From: Ichthyophis bannanicus
Lineage: Eukaryota > Chordata > Amphibia > Gymnophiona > Ichthyophiidae
Assembly (NCBI GenBank): GCA_033557465.1
Contig: JAWIIG010000039.1
Coordinates: 2,356,001-2,420,000, forward strand
Direction: 5' to 3'
Length of the DNA stretch: 64,000 nucleotides
Shown: positions 43,364 to 54,330 of the stretch, one piece after another
Layout of the letters: every line of letters starts with the position of its first letter
Numbering within the stretch: the stretch's first letter is position 1
Notes under the pieces: model-generated
What the model was told of the DNA's origin: nothing
What the model saw: the letters and a program-made list of their open reading frames with translations, nothing else
Database searches by the model: none
Made by a program: the position numbers and the translations under genes

Positions 43364-43715
43364 TTAAAAAAAAAAAAAAGCTGCCCGCTGCCACCGCGGC
43401 GGCATGGAGTGTCCCGCGGGGCTCCCTCTGCCCGGCGGGACTCTCCCGGCGCTGCTCAGCCCCTCTCTGCCGGCTTGCAGAGACGCGAAGGGAGAGTCTC
43501 CCTCGCGTCTCTGTTAAGCCCGCAGGAGCTGATGGGACATGTCCCATCTGCCCCTGCGGGCTTAAGAGAGACGCGAGGGAGACTCTCTCTCCCTTCGCAT
43601 CTCTGCAAGCCGGCAGAGAGGGGCTGAGCAGCGCCGGGAGAGTCCGCCGGGCAGAGGGAGCCCCGCGGGACACTCCATGCCGCCGCGGCGGCAGCGGGCA
43701 GCTTTTTTTTTTTTT
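43364..43715. repeat. Long near-perfect palindrome in the hAT element
   Basis: The left arm begins poly-A, GCTGCCCGCTGCCACCGCGG and proceeds to a centre at about 43540 (GGGACATGTCCC). The right arm is its reverse complement and ends CGCGGCGGCAGCGGGCAGC then poly-T. Arms are about 170 bp with few mismatches, GC- and CpG-rich. The open frames seen on both strands are a consequence. Confidence 0.93.
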
Positions 43716-43724
43716 TATTGCCAT

Positions 43725-45160
43725 GAGCCGAGGGAGGGGGTTAAGACTGGCAATGGGCTAGGGAGGGAGAGAGGGGGGTTAAGACTGGCAATGGGCTAGG
43801 GAGGGAGGGAGGGAGGGAGGGGGTTGAGACTGGCAATGGGCTAGGGAGGGAGGGGGGTTGAGACTGGCAATGGGCTAGGGAGGGAGGGAGGGGGTTGAGA
43901 CTGGCAATGGGCTAGGGAGGGAGGGGGGTTGAGACTGGCAATGGGCTAGGGAGGTAGGGAGGGGGTTGAGACTGGCAATGGGCTAGGGAGGGAGGGAGGG
44001 GGTTGAGACTGGCAATGGGCTAGGGAGGGAGGGAGGGAGGTTAAGACTGGCAATGGGCTAGGGAGGGAGGGAGGTTAAGACTGGCAATGGGCTAGGGAGG
44101 GGGGGAGGGGGGTTAAGACTGGCAATGGGCTAGGGAGGGGGGGAGGGGGGTTGAGACTGGCAATGGGCTAGGGAGGGAGGGGGGTTGAGACTGGCAATGG
44201 GCTAGGGAGGGAGGGGGGTTGAGACTGGCAGTGGGCTGGGGAGGGGGGTTAAGACGCAGTGGGCTATGGGGGGGAGTTAAGACTAGCAATGGGCTGTGGG
44301 CTGATGAGGGCTGGCAATGGGCTATGAGCTGATGAGGGCTGTCTGGAAATGGGGTGATGGGGGGGTTAGGACTGGTAATGGGCTATGGGGGGGGTTAAGA
44401 CTGGTAGTGGGCTGATGGGGGGGGTTAGGACTGGTAATGGGCTATGGGGGGTTAAGACTGGTAGTGGGCTGATGGGGGTGTAGGACTGATAATGGGTTAT
44501 GGGGGGGGCTAGGACAGGAAATGGGCTGATGGGGAGGGGTTAGGACTTGAGGTGGGCTGATGTGGTTAGGACTGGTAATGGGCTGTGGGCTGATGGGGGG
44601 GTTTAGGACTGGCAATGGGCTATGGGGGGCTGACTGGAAATGGGCTGATGGGGGGTTAGGACTGGTAAAGGGTTATAGGGGGGGGCTTTAAACTGAAAAG
44701 GGGGTGAGGGGGGTTAGGACTGGAAGTTGATTGACGGGGGGCTAGGACTGGTAATGGGTTGGGGTGTTGCTAGGACTGGAAATGGGCTGAGTGGAAGGGG
44801 AGGCTTGAACTGCAAATAGCTGATGGGGAGGGGGCTTGGAATGGAAATGGGCTGTGAGGGAAGGGAGCTAGGACTGAAAATGGGCTGATGGAAAAGCTAG
44901 GATAGGACTGGAAATGGGCTGTTGGGGGGAGCTAAGATTGGAAATGGGCTGTGGTGGGGGCTTGAATTGAAATGGACTCATGGAGGGGCTAGAACTGGAA
45001 GTAGGCTCATGGGGGGGCTTGGACTGGAATTGGGCTGAGTGGAGGGGAGCTATGATTTGACATGGGCTGATGGTGGGGCTAGGAAATGAGTAGAAATGGG
45101 CTGATGGGGGGGCTAGGATTGAAAATGGGCTGATGCAGGGACTAGAAGGGAATGGATGCT
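43725..45160 (+). repeat. G-rich minisatellite, unit about 30-45 bp
   Basis: The core GACTGGCAATGGGCTAGGGAGGGAGGG is repeated many times, at first tightly, and from about 44250 in more variable form (TTAGGACTGGTAATGGGCTGATGGGGGGG). G-runs of three or more recur densely, so quadruplex formation is possible. The same array, inverted and shorter, occurs at 16440-16870. Confidence 0.92.
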
Positions 45161-48100
45161 GGGTGAGACTGGAACTAGAAGGGAGCTGATGTTGGGGGAG
45201 GATTAGAATGGGATGGGGCTGGGAGAGTAAAATGGAGGGGGGAAAAATATTTTGTGTAGGAGGGATGAAAAATCTACAATTGGCCAGGTATTGGGAGAGT
45301 AATTGGGGATTGAGGATGGAGGGGTAAAATTTGTGTGGATGAAATAGGAATGAGGAAAGAGCAAAAGGAGAAAGATTAGTATGTTAAAGCAGATGTAGAG
45401 AGAGAGAGAATGGAAAAAAAACTAGAAGAGAGAAGAAAGGACAAATGGACAGCAGACGATGGAGAGTTAGCAGAAAACATGAAGAAACCCGAAGAAGGTG
45501 GCTGGACCAATTGCAACTGAAAAAAAAAATGCACAAAAGGTAGAAAGATATCTCTTTATTTTGAATTTATTAACTGGAATATGTCAGCTCTGGGAAATGT
45601 GCATCATTAACATCTGCGCTTTGTTTGGTACAAGAGGAAATTCCTATTTGACGTTGCCACTTGTTCTCTTTCCCCAGTATTCTCTGAAATGTATTGGTTT
45701 AATATTTGCAGTGTTGCCTTTTGATAGGTAGGGTATGGTGCTTTGTGAGTCCTGGTAATGCTGTCAGGATACGGCGGGTTTGCTATGGGTTCTAAATGGG
45801 CAGCGTTTGTAGTAGTTCCTAATGTGCCTGGCGGTTGGCACTGGATTATAGTAATGTAGAAATCTTTTAGTCTTTCTTTATCCATACACTCATTAAGAGA
45901 CATGTTTACTAAAAGTTAGTGTATGGTAACATTATGCAAATATTTATGCAAATAAGACCACTTATGCAAATGACGTGCTGGCACTTTGAGGAAATTCTTT
46001 GGTTTTGTGCGGCAGTTTGGGCACTCGGGCTCAAAAAGGTTAGCCATCACTGACCTAGAGATACTCTTGATCACGGAAACCTGGCTATCATCGGAAGATA
46101 ACGTTCTCATCAACCAACTTCTACCCCCCAATTTCGCCATACACACAAGACATAGAGAAAACAAAAAAGGAGGAGGGGTGCTCATAGTCTTCCAAATCGG
46201 ACCTTAACTTCCTCTAGCTCAAACAATCTAGACATACTCTCCATTACAAACCAGCAATTCTCCCTCAACCTCTTATACAGGACACCGTCCGCTTCTCCAG
46301 ATGACCTCCCAACCATTATTGACCTTGCTGCCAGCACCCTCAATCCCAATAAGCCAAATTGGATAATGGGTGACTTCAATCTCCCATCATTATCCCAAAA
46401 CCACGCAAATGCCTTCCTTGGTGCTATGGAAGACCTGGGACTCAAGCAAATTATCACTAAACCAACTCATATAAAGGGAAACATTCTGGATTTGGTATTT
46501 GCTCCTCAGCCAGTCTTCGAGCAAAACCACAACCTACCAATATCAATCGTTGATGTACCCTGGTCAGACCACAAACTGATCATTTTCCAGATCCCCATCA
46601 TCAACGAGCAGCTGCACAGAAGCCAAAACATGCACAGCACATCACGGACGCCCACAAGAAGATTTAGACCATTTAACAGGGAACACATCGTGGCTGAGAC
46701 CCAATCACTCCTCAACAAAACTGTACCAGACCTCGACGAACTAATCACCTCCTGGAACTCCAATCTACATGCCATATCACAACCTCCAATTTCCAATAAC
46801 ACAAAGAGGAGAAAAAGAAGCACCGCCCCATGGTTCTCTCCTGAATTGCGATCCTCTCTGACTCAACTCCGCAGACTAGAGCGTCGCTGGCGCCGATCGC
46901 TTTCTACTGAAGATCAGACCGCCTACCGTACCCACCTCTCCACACACCGTGAAGCAATCACAACCACAATGAAACAATATCACACGGACACACTAAAGAG
47001 ATCACTGAATAAACCACGTGACCTCTTCAACCTTGTCAAATCCCTTTCAAAGGAACCTTCTCCCGAACAACACAGTGAGATTCATCCACAGAAATTCGCT
47101 GACTACATGCAATCCAAGATCATGCAAACTAACAAGGTGTCAACAGTCCCGTTCCAAGAACCAGCGAATGCAACCTCACTAAATAAATTCTCCACTCCAT
47201 CCACTAAATGCATCGAGGATACCATAGCATCTCTCAACACCTCCACTGCACAAACGGACCCATGCCCAGCTTTTTGGATTAAGGAGCTACGTTGTGTGTT
47301 CAGCCCCTTTATTTACAAATCTAATGAACCTCTCATTCACAACAGGTTACTTCCCCGCAGCACTCAAGCAGACTTCCATTAGGCCACTTTTGAAAAACCC
47401 CAAGCTAGACCCGCAAAAGGTCGAATCTTATAGGCCTATAGCTAGCATTCCCCTCTTAGCCAAGATAATTGAGAAGGAGGCACAACGGCAAATCCAAGAG
47501 CATATAGACACCACAGCTCCCCTAGATCACTGCCAACATGGGTTCAGAGAATATCATGGGGTCGAGACCCTACTCACTAACCTATTCAACGACATTATCA
47601 CAGGCATTAACAACATCCGACAAGGATTTGTACTCGTCTTCTTAGACATCGCTGCGGCGTTCGACTCTGTAAGCCACGAAATTCTCCTCGGACGACTGAA
47701 AAGAGAAAGGTATCTGCAACAGTGCATTAGAATGGTGTAACTCTTATCTGGATGGAAGATGGCAATATGTGAAGTCTGGTTCAGAAGAGTCAAAACGCTT
47801 CCATCAAAAGCAAGGTGTGCCTCAAGGTTCCTCATTGTCTTCCCTACTATTTAATATATACATGCAGCCCATCTGCGACATCATAAGATCATTCAAAGTC
47901 AACTGCTTGATATACGCAGATGACATTCTCTTATATATGTTTTTCTCTACAACTCAATTAGACCTGGCACCACTAGTAGACTGCCTCAATACGGTCTCTG
48001 AGTGGCTCCAATCACAAAACCTACGCATTCAGCATAAAAAACCAGAGGTGCTTTTCATCACCAGAGACCCCAACTTCACTCCTCCAGCCCACGTCAGTGT

Positions 48101-49208
48101 CAAGGAAGCTGACCTACAAACTAAAGAAACAATAAGATACCTTGGAGTTACATTGGACCAATGTCTGGATATGAAACATCACATAAATAACATAGTCAAA
48201 GCTGTATACTTCAAAATCCGCTCTCTCAGGCATATACGCTCCCTGTTGGACCCGGACGACTTCCGGACCATATACCAAGCGCTAATCCTGCCACACTTCG
48301 ACTTTGCAAATGCCATCTTACAAGGTCTCCCTCAATCCACTCTTAGCCCTTTACAGATGGCCATGAATGCCGCAGCAAGAGTCCTCTACGGAGCATCCAG
48401 AAGCGACCACGTAACTCCCATTCTTAAACAGCTTCACTGGCTCCCCATCCATGGGAGGATCATCTTTAAAACCCTAGTCCTATCATTCAAGGCAATCAAG
48501 GGTATCTCATCCTCCTCACTCACAGATCTGATTCACACTGTACCCCCCAACAGATCCAGAAGAGCAACAGCCGTAAACCTACTAACAACCTCGAAGGCAT
48601 CAACAAAGTGCAACATGACAACCTCAAACAGAGCGTTCAGTTTATATGCCCCCAAATGCTGGAACGCTCTACCCTCCGACATAAGGGCCATTACTGTCCT
48701 ACCCCAGTTCAGGAAGGCACTCAAATACCACCTCTTCCTTCAATACTACCCTACCAGCAATTGAACCAGAAGAAGTGACTCACTCATGAAAACCACCCTT
48801 CCGTTCTTTATATTACTATGACTCTATTCTGTTCTATGTAAATATCTCATGTATATAGTTTAACCCGGTTCTCCAAGTTGGTACTCCTGTTTGATGTAAA
48901 CCAAACAGCTTGTTGTTATGGTCTTTATGTTATAATGTAAACCGCGCTGATGCCGAATAGTGCGGTATATAAGAACTTGTAATAAATAAATAAATAAATG
49001 AACTTGTAATAAAATATTGAGGAAGACTTAGGGAAGTTACCCATGACTAAAGTGGTATTTAAAAGTGATAAGTGTTCGAGGGTGATCTGGGAAATTACAG
49101 ACCAGTGAGCCTGACGTCAGTACCAGGGAAAATGGTAGAAACATCATAATGAACAAAATTACTCAGCATGTAGTGTGGCGCCCCCACTTGTCTAGGCGGT
49201 TGCCTATA

Positions 49209-50183
49209 GAAACATAAAAACATAGAAACATGATGACAGAAAAAGACCACATGGCCTATCTAGTCTGTCCTTCCATATCAACAACTACAACAGTCCACTT
49301 TTTACCTTTAGAGATCCTCTGTGTTGGTCGCATGCTTTTTTGAATTCAGTTACTGTCCTCATCTCTACCACCTCCACTGGGAGACTATTCCACGGATCCA
49401 CTACTCTCCATAAAGAAATATTTCCGCATATCACTCCTGAATCTATCTCCCTTCACCCTCATCCCATGTCCCCTCGTAGCAGAACTTGCTTTCAAATGAA
49501 AGAGGCTCTCTCCCTGAACATTTATGCCACGGAGGTATTTAAACATCTCAATCATATCACCTCTATCCCGCCTTTCCTCTAAGGTGTACATATTAAGATC
49601 CTTAAGTCTGTCCTCATATGCTTTATAATGAAGACCACTAATCATTTTAGTAGCCACCCTATGCACCGACTCCATCCTGTTCACATCCTTTTGAAGGTGT
49701 GGTCTCCAGAATTGCACACTATACTCCAAATGAGGTCGCACCAAAGACTTATACAGAGGCATTATCACCTCCTTTTTTCTGCTAGCCATTCCTCTCCATA
49801 TGCACCCAAGCATCCTTCTAGCTTTTGCCATCGCCTTTTCTACCGGTTTAGCTACTTTAAGATCATCAGACACAACCACGCCTAGGTCCCGCTCTTCTTT
49901 AGTGGACAAAAGTACTTCACCTCCTATACTGTATTGCTCCATTGGATTGCTGCAACCCAAATGCATGACCTTACATTTTTTAACATTAAATCCCAGCTGC
50001 CAAATTCTAGACCATTCTTCAAGCTTAGCTAGATCCTTCCTCATGTTATCTACACCTTCCTGGGTGTCTACTCTATTGCAGATTTTGGTATCATCTGCAA
50101 AGAGGCAAACCTTACCCGACAGCCCTTCCGCTATATCACTAACAAAGATGTTAAAAAGAATCGGACCAAGGACAGAACCCTGG
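49209..50183 (-). mobile_element. Second CR1 family fragment in the 3' LTR
   Basis: It splits the LTR between GTTGCCTATA and GCAGGGGCGTACC; the other LTR is uninterrupted there. On the minus strand the frame 50044-49385 encodes the RT C-terminal part (FNVKKCKVMHLG, RPHLEYSVQFW, ERRDRGDMIEMFKYL), clearly different from copies A1-A7. It ends in 8-base units such as ATGTTTCT/ATGTTTTT. It is 5'-truncated. Confidence 0.88.
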
Positions 50184-50737
50184 GCAGGGGCGTACCTCCT
50201 AATGTCCCTTTTTAGTATAGGTTCCCAGAGCCGAGGCTTCTGGGGCTTGTAGTTGTGTGAAATGATGAGTAGGCCGAGGGTTTGAAGGCAAAAATACAGG
50301 AAAATTTATTTTTCTCTTCCTTTGCACCAAAAACACATATTAACAAAATTAGGATACTTCTCCCACAAAAGAAAAAGAATGTCCAGATCAAGAACTTCAC
50401 AGTGACAACAGTTGCAATTGCTTCTTCAGCTGTTACATAATGCAGCTTGATAGTTCCTCTACTTCTGACTTAAACAACTGCTTTTCCAAACTGTGCAATA
50501 TTCAAATTAAAGCTTCTTTTACTTCTGGCTGCTGCCCACTCAGATAGTTCCTTCTTAAACATTCAAATCAAGCCTTTGAATATTTTCTAGCTGCTTTAAA
50601 ACACCAGCCACTTCATTTCAAACACTGTCAGCACTCTAGGCACAAGACATACTGGTATAATAGCTTCTGGGTCTTTCCACATTTAAACCCAATAGGTTCT
50701 TCATTTTGTCTTTATAGAAAAAGAGCAATCCATTTGA

Positions 50738-51524
50738 GATTCTGTAGAGGCATTATCAGAATCATAATTATCTATCTGCATGCCCTCATACTCAGGATCT
50801 GTTGTCTCCTGACTGGAATCAGCTTGTGGGAACGTAGGCTTAATTTCTTCTAACAATTTTAAAACCCTTTTCCCAGCGAGACCGCTCTCTAGGTTCAGGG
50901 GTTTTTGATGGGCTATGGAGATCCTTATCTTTCAATAAACTGTTCAAGGCTTCTAATGGGCTCACCTTCTTTCTAGCGACAGTTCTTTTCACAGGCCTTT
51001 CCAGAAGTGAAACTCTCCCCACAGGCTCCTGCTAGGCTATTCCAGTACCTGCAGCTTCCTCAGGCCACACGCTCTTGTATCCAGGGCTAGCTGTAATTCC
51101 TCTACAACACGGGCTTCCTTCAGGGCTGTAGTTTCCTGTGTTTTGGCTGCAATGGGAATCCCTTCTGAGGCTGTCTTTGGAGCACCTCTCTCTCTCAGCT
51201 TCCCTGAAAGATTCCTTTCCTTCTGGTTCCCTCGTGATCTCCTCGCCTTCTGTTTCCCTGGAGGTCTCCTTTCTTCCTGTTCCCTGAGGCTTAAATGAGT
51301 GGGGCTGCCCTACAGCCTCAAACTCCTCCCCCCAGGTGCTTCTCATTACCTCTCTTGGTTGCCTTGGTGCTTGGGCGTGGTCTGAGCTCAGCAGCCCCGT
51401 GTGTAGTTTTTTTCACTTTGGCTGTACTTTGAAAGTCAGTGCTCTCTGGGCTATCCCTTTGCTTGAAGGTAAATGTTTGTCTTTTATCTATTTCCATGGG
51501 CTCTAATACAGTTTCGCCACCACA
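50738..51524 (-). pseudogene. LTR-embedded ORF in the 3' LTR, MDCSFC end
   Basis: Successive open pieces are 51527-51318 (starting region EPMEIDKRQTF), 51346-51032 and 51022-50840, followed by the terminal block with EGMQID, an acidic/Ser run and MDCSFC near 50735. Frameshifts separate the pieces. Composition is charged and repeat-like (Glu/Arg/Ser). The 5' LTR carries the same ORF with different breaks. The ORF starts a few bases inside the LTR edge. Confidence 0.55.
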
Positions 51525-53056
51525 CATCCCCCCCCCCCCCTTAAGATATTACGGGCTGGCATATTAACCCCTGCACAGCCCGTAATTCTTGAAAGGGCAT
51601 CTGCATTGGTATGTAGCTTCCCTGCCCGGTGTTCTATGTGGAAGTCAAAAGCCTGTAAGGCCATATACCAGCGAGTAAGGTGTGAGTTGTGGTCCTTCAT
51701 CTGATTCAACCACTTTAATGGTGCGTGATCAGTGACCAATAAGAACCTACGACCCATCAAGTAAAATCTTCGTGTTTCCACCGCCCACTTTATGGCCAGA
51801 CATTCTCTCTCTACTGTGGAATATCGCCGCTCCGGTGGTGATAATTTCCGGCTCAAAAACATGATGGGATGTTCCACACCCTCATGCTTCTGAGACAATA
51901 CAGCTCCTAAACCGGTTTCCGATGCATCTGTCTGTATAGTAAATGGCCGGTCAAAATCCACGCTGCGCAATACCGGCGCACAGCAGAGTTTATCCTTTAA
52001 TAACATAAAGGCTTGCTCTGCTACCCCTGACCACTTCAGCTGGTTCGGCGCGTTCTTTTTCAGCATTTCTGTTAGCGGGGTACTTTCCGTCACGAAACGT
52101 GGGATAAAGCGTCGGTAGTAACCTATTAACCCCAGAAAGCTGCGGAGCTATTTCTTAGTTGCATGTTTCAGGAATGTTTTTACACTCTCCACCTTGTCTA
52201 ACAACAGCTTAACTGTGCCGTGCCCCACCAAATGCTACAGATACTTTATTTCCTTCCTTCCGAACATACATTTGGCAGGGTTCAATGTGAGGCCGGCGCA
52301 TCGCATCGCCTTCAAAACTGCTTCAACGTGGACCAAATGCTGGTCCCAGTGAGAGCTGTGGATTATGACATCGTCCATGTATGCGGTTGCGTATTGTTGG
52401 TGCGGGAGTAGGACCAGGTCAACCAACCTTTGGCAGGTTGCAGCTGCGCCATGCAAACCGAAGGGCATTCGGCGAAACTGAAATAGACCTATAGGGGTGC
52501 TAAACGCGGTCTTTGGGCGAGATTCCCGGGTGAGCGGAATCTGCCAATACCCTTTGGTCATATCAAGGGTGGTAAGGTATGTTGCCTGGCCTAACCGATC
52601 CAAAAGTTCTTCTATTCTGGGCATCGGGTAGGTGTCAAACCGGGAGATAGCATTGACCTTCCGAAAATCGATGCAGAACCGCACTGTTCCGTCCGGTTTC
52701 GGAACAAGCACTTTGGGGCTATTCCAGGGACTTCTAGATTCCTCTATTACCCCCATCTTATACATTTCCTGCACCTGGCTCACCACGTCCCGCTGTTTTG
52801 CCTCGGTTAACCTGTAAGGTCTCTGCCGTACTATCTCTCCTGGAGGGGTTACCACTTCATGGGCAACTATCCTAGTTTTGCCTGGCACTGGTGTTAGGAC
52901 ATCTGGGAAAGTCCGTAACAGCTTCAATAATTCCTGCTGTTGCGACCATGAAAGCTCCTCCCCCATCCGGGGTACTGGGTCAGCCTTACAATCTACCAAC
53001 TGTGGGCCTAGATCCTCATCCTCTTTTACCTCAGAGCTTGCGGTTAAACCCTCCAT
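51503..53056 (-). pseudogene. Gypsy-type reverse transcriptase and RNase H
   Basis: RT (53056-52235) has the Gypsy signatures RFCIDFRKVNAIS, TLDMTKGYWQIPL, FRRMPFGLHGAAATCQRL and catalytic YMDD. RNase H (52093-51503) has TIQTDASETGLGAVL, ERECLAIKWAVE, VTDHAPLKWL and NADALSR. Two stops lie in the intervening segment (near 52232 and 52150). The frame ends within about 40 codons of the LTR, immediately after RNase H. It is in frame with the dUTPase upstream across a TGA. Confidence 0.88.
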
Positions 53057-53092
53057 CTCGGATCTTCCGGTAGAACCAAAACCCCCAGAACC

Positions 53093-53614
53093 TCATATGG
53101 TAGTGGTTAATTCAGATACTTCTTCCAGGGGCGGAAAGCCTACCTTTTCACATATCAGTTGGGCTATTCGGTCCCCTATATTTACCCTGAGGTCCTCCTG
53201 TGTGAAATTAAATAATAGCACCTTAACCGCCCCCCGATAATTAGGATCTATAACTCCTGCCCCCACGTCTATAAAATTCTTCCATGATAGGCCTGAGCGC
53301 GGAGCAATACGGCCGTAACAGCCCGGCGGTATCTGCAACTGGAGACCTGTCTCCACTAAGGCTCTTCCTTGTCGGGGAATAATCATTTCTACCGCACTGC
53401 ACAAATCAAAGCCAGCGGCCTGTTCTGAAGCGCGCTTAGGGACCTTTGCATTAGGAGTGGTGCGGCAAAATCTGAGGACAAATTTTGGCTTCGTATCTGT
53501 TTCCTCCTTACCGGGTAGTTTCTTGCATCGTTGTTTCTGCATAGTCCCAAACAAGGTATTTGGCACTGGCCTCGCCCTAGCTTCAGCTTTTTGTGTGGAT
53601 GCTACACACCTCAT
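53093..53614 (-). pseudogene. dUTPase domain of the retrotransposon
   Basis: dUTPases hydrolyse dUTP and keep uracil out of cDNA. Visible motifs are EQAAGFDLCSA (motif 1), APRSGLSWK (motif 2), VGAGVIDPNYRG (motif 3, catalytic Asp) and NIGDRIAQLI (motif 4). The glycine-rich motif 5 (GSGGFGSTG) lies just after an in-frame TGA at 53093-53095 and in frame with RT. Normal trimeric dUTPases contain all five motifs, so the TGA separates motif 5. The TGA could be a CpG decay of CGA. The domain lies where Gmr1-type elements have an integrase. Confidence 0.85.
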
Positions 53615-53728
53615 TACCCCTATCCCTAAAGGAGACTTCCATATCTTTCGGGAGGGGTAAACCTCCTACCAGCTCAGGTGAAGACTCTTTCCCTGTCTCT
53701 AAGGCTTTTGGTGGCGCTAGGGTATTTT

Positions 53729-54011
53729 ATTTTATTTAATTCTCTTATATACCGCGCTATTCTGCATCAGTGCGGTTTACATTGAACAAACTGAAATTAC
53801 ATTGAACAGGGAATTATAACTTGGAGATAACTATTTTACAGGGAACATGGGCTATGGAGGGTTAAGTGGCTTGCCCAAGACCACAAGGAGCACCTGTGGG
53901 ACTAGAAACCCCAGTCCTTCCGGCCCAAGGTTGCTGTCCTCTAGTGGGATTTGAATCCCCGACCTTCCGGCCTGAAGTACCTTGCCCCAACCACTAGGCC
54001 ACTCCTCCACT
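53729..54011 (-). mobile_element. tRNA-headed SINE in protease-dUTPase gap
   Basis: Head GGAGTGGCCTAGTGGTTGGG and box B GGGATTCAAATCC match the SINE at 30858. The tail is different: GTAAACCGCACTGATGCAGAA then ATAGCGCGGTATATAAG, the L2 3' end. So this SINE family uses an L2 tail, with at least two tail variants in the window. Confidence 0.88.
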
Positions 54012-54330
54012 CCAGATGTCATGCCTACCTTGTGTTGTAAACCCTCAGCTAACCCTCGCCTGAATTGGGGCCAATCCCTCCCCAGGACTAAGGCGTGTGG
54101 GAGCCTAGGTACTAGAGCTACCGATATTCTCCTCTTCACTCCCAAACCTTTTACCCTTACAGTGTGTACTGGGTATGATGACGCTGCGCCATGGACACAC
54201 CTTATTTTTATGCTACCTTCAGGTGGGTCAGGGACCCGACTATCCTGAGATTTTCTCTCCAGAGCTTCTGCGAGATCATCGACTGATCTGCTCTGGAGTC
54301 CAGCAAGGCTTCTACAGGGAAACCCTCTAC
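54010..54330 (-). pseudogene. Retroviral-type aspartic protease remnant
   Basis: The start reads VEVEGFPVEALLDSRADQSMIS, where the active site D-S/T-G is changed to DSR, so it is inactivated. The continuation contains LVLGRDWPQF, typical of the protease C-terminal block. The SINE cuts it. The residues between are in shifted frames. Confidence 0.7.

Larger units (their letters stand above)
43285..46052. mobile_element. Non-autonomous hAT-like transposon, 2768 bp
   Basis: The ends CAGCGATGGCGAACCTATGG and AAAAAGGTTAGCCATCACTG are imperfect inverted repeats of hAT type. The 8-bp direct repeat ACCTAGAG flanks it at 43277-43284 and 46053-46060; deleting one copy restores the L2 endonuclease. No transposase is recognised. 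Inside lie a 345-bp palindrome and a long G-rich minisatellite. A truncated copy is at 15900-17215. Confidence 0.9.
42957..48764 (+). pseudogene. L2 ORF2 (endonuclease-RT), broken and hAT-interrupted
   Basis: The endonuclease begins CAIINARSIRKKW near 43209 and is cut at SLYNLE by the hAT element. It resumes LEILLITETWLSSEDN at 46053. Further pieces are 46366-47382 (IMGDFNLPSL, VPWSDHKLI, with the Asp-His pair), 47294-47740 (RPIASIPLLAKIIEK, FLDIAAAFDSVSH) and 47769-48764 (GVPQGSSLSSLLFNIYM, YADDILLYM, LHWLPIHGRI). Catalytic YADD is present. Frameshifts near 46210, 47370 and 47735 make it inactive. The upstream frame at 42957 starts with a hydrophobic leader, but I am not sure it belongs to ORF2. 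Confidence 0.85.
41653..49012 (+). mobile_element. L2 LINE with 5' tandem repeats and a hAT insert
   Basis: The 5' part is five 140-bp GC-rich tandem repeats. A leader and an endonuclease start follow (42370-43284), then a hAT element (43285-46052), then the rest of the endonuclease and RT (46053-48764), and the 3' UTR ending GGTATATAAGAACTTGTAAT plus (AAAT)n, with the last unit repeated. It is inserted in CR1 A6. Confidence 0.85.

Noticed and set aside
43066..43761. 231-aa plus and 141-aa minus ORFs across the palindrome
   Set aside because: The palindrome makes both strands read alike, and the plus frame merely joins L2 endonuclease to hAT terminal sequence.
43725..45160. G-rich array as telomeric or CRISPR-like repeat
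   Set aside because: Units are direct, variable in length, without unique spacers, and lie inside a transposon; the unit is not TTAGGG.
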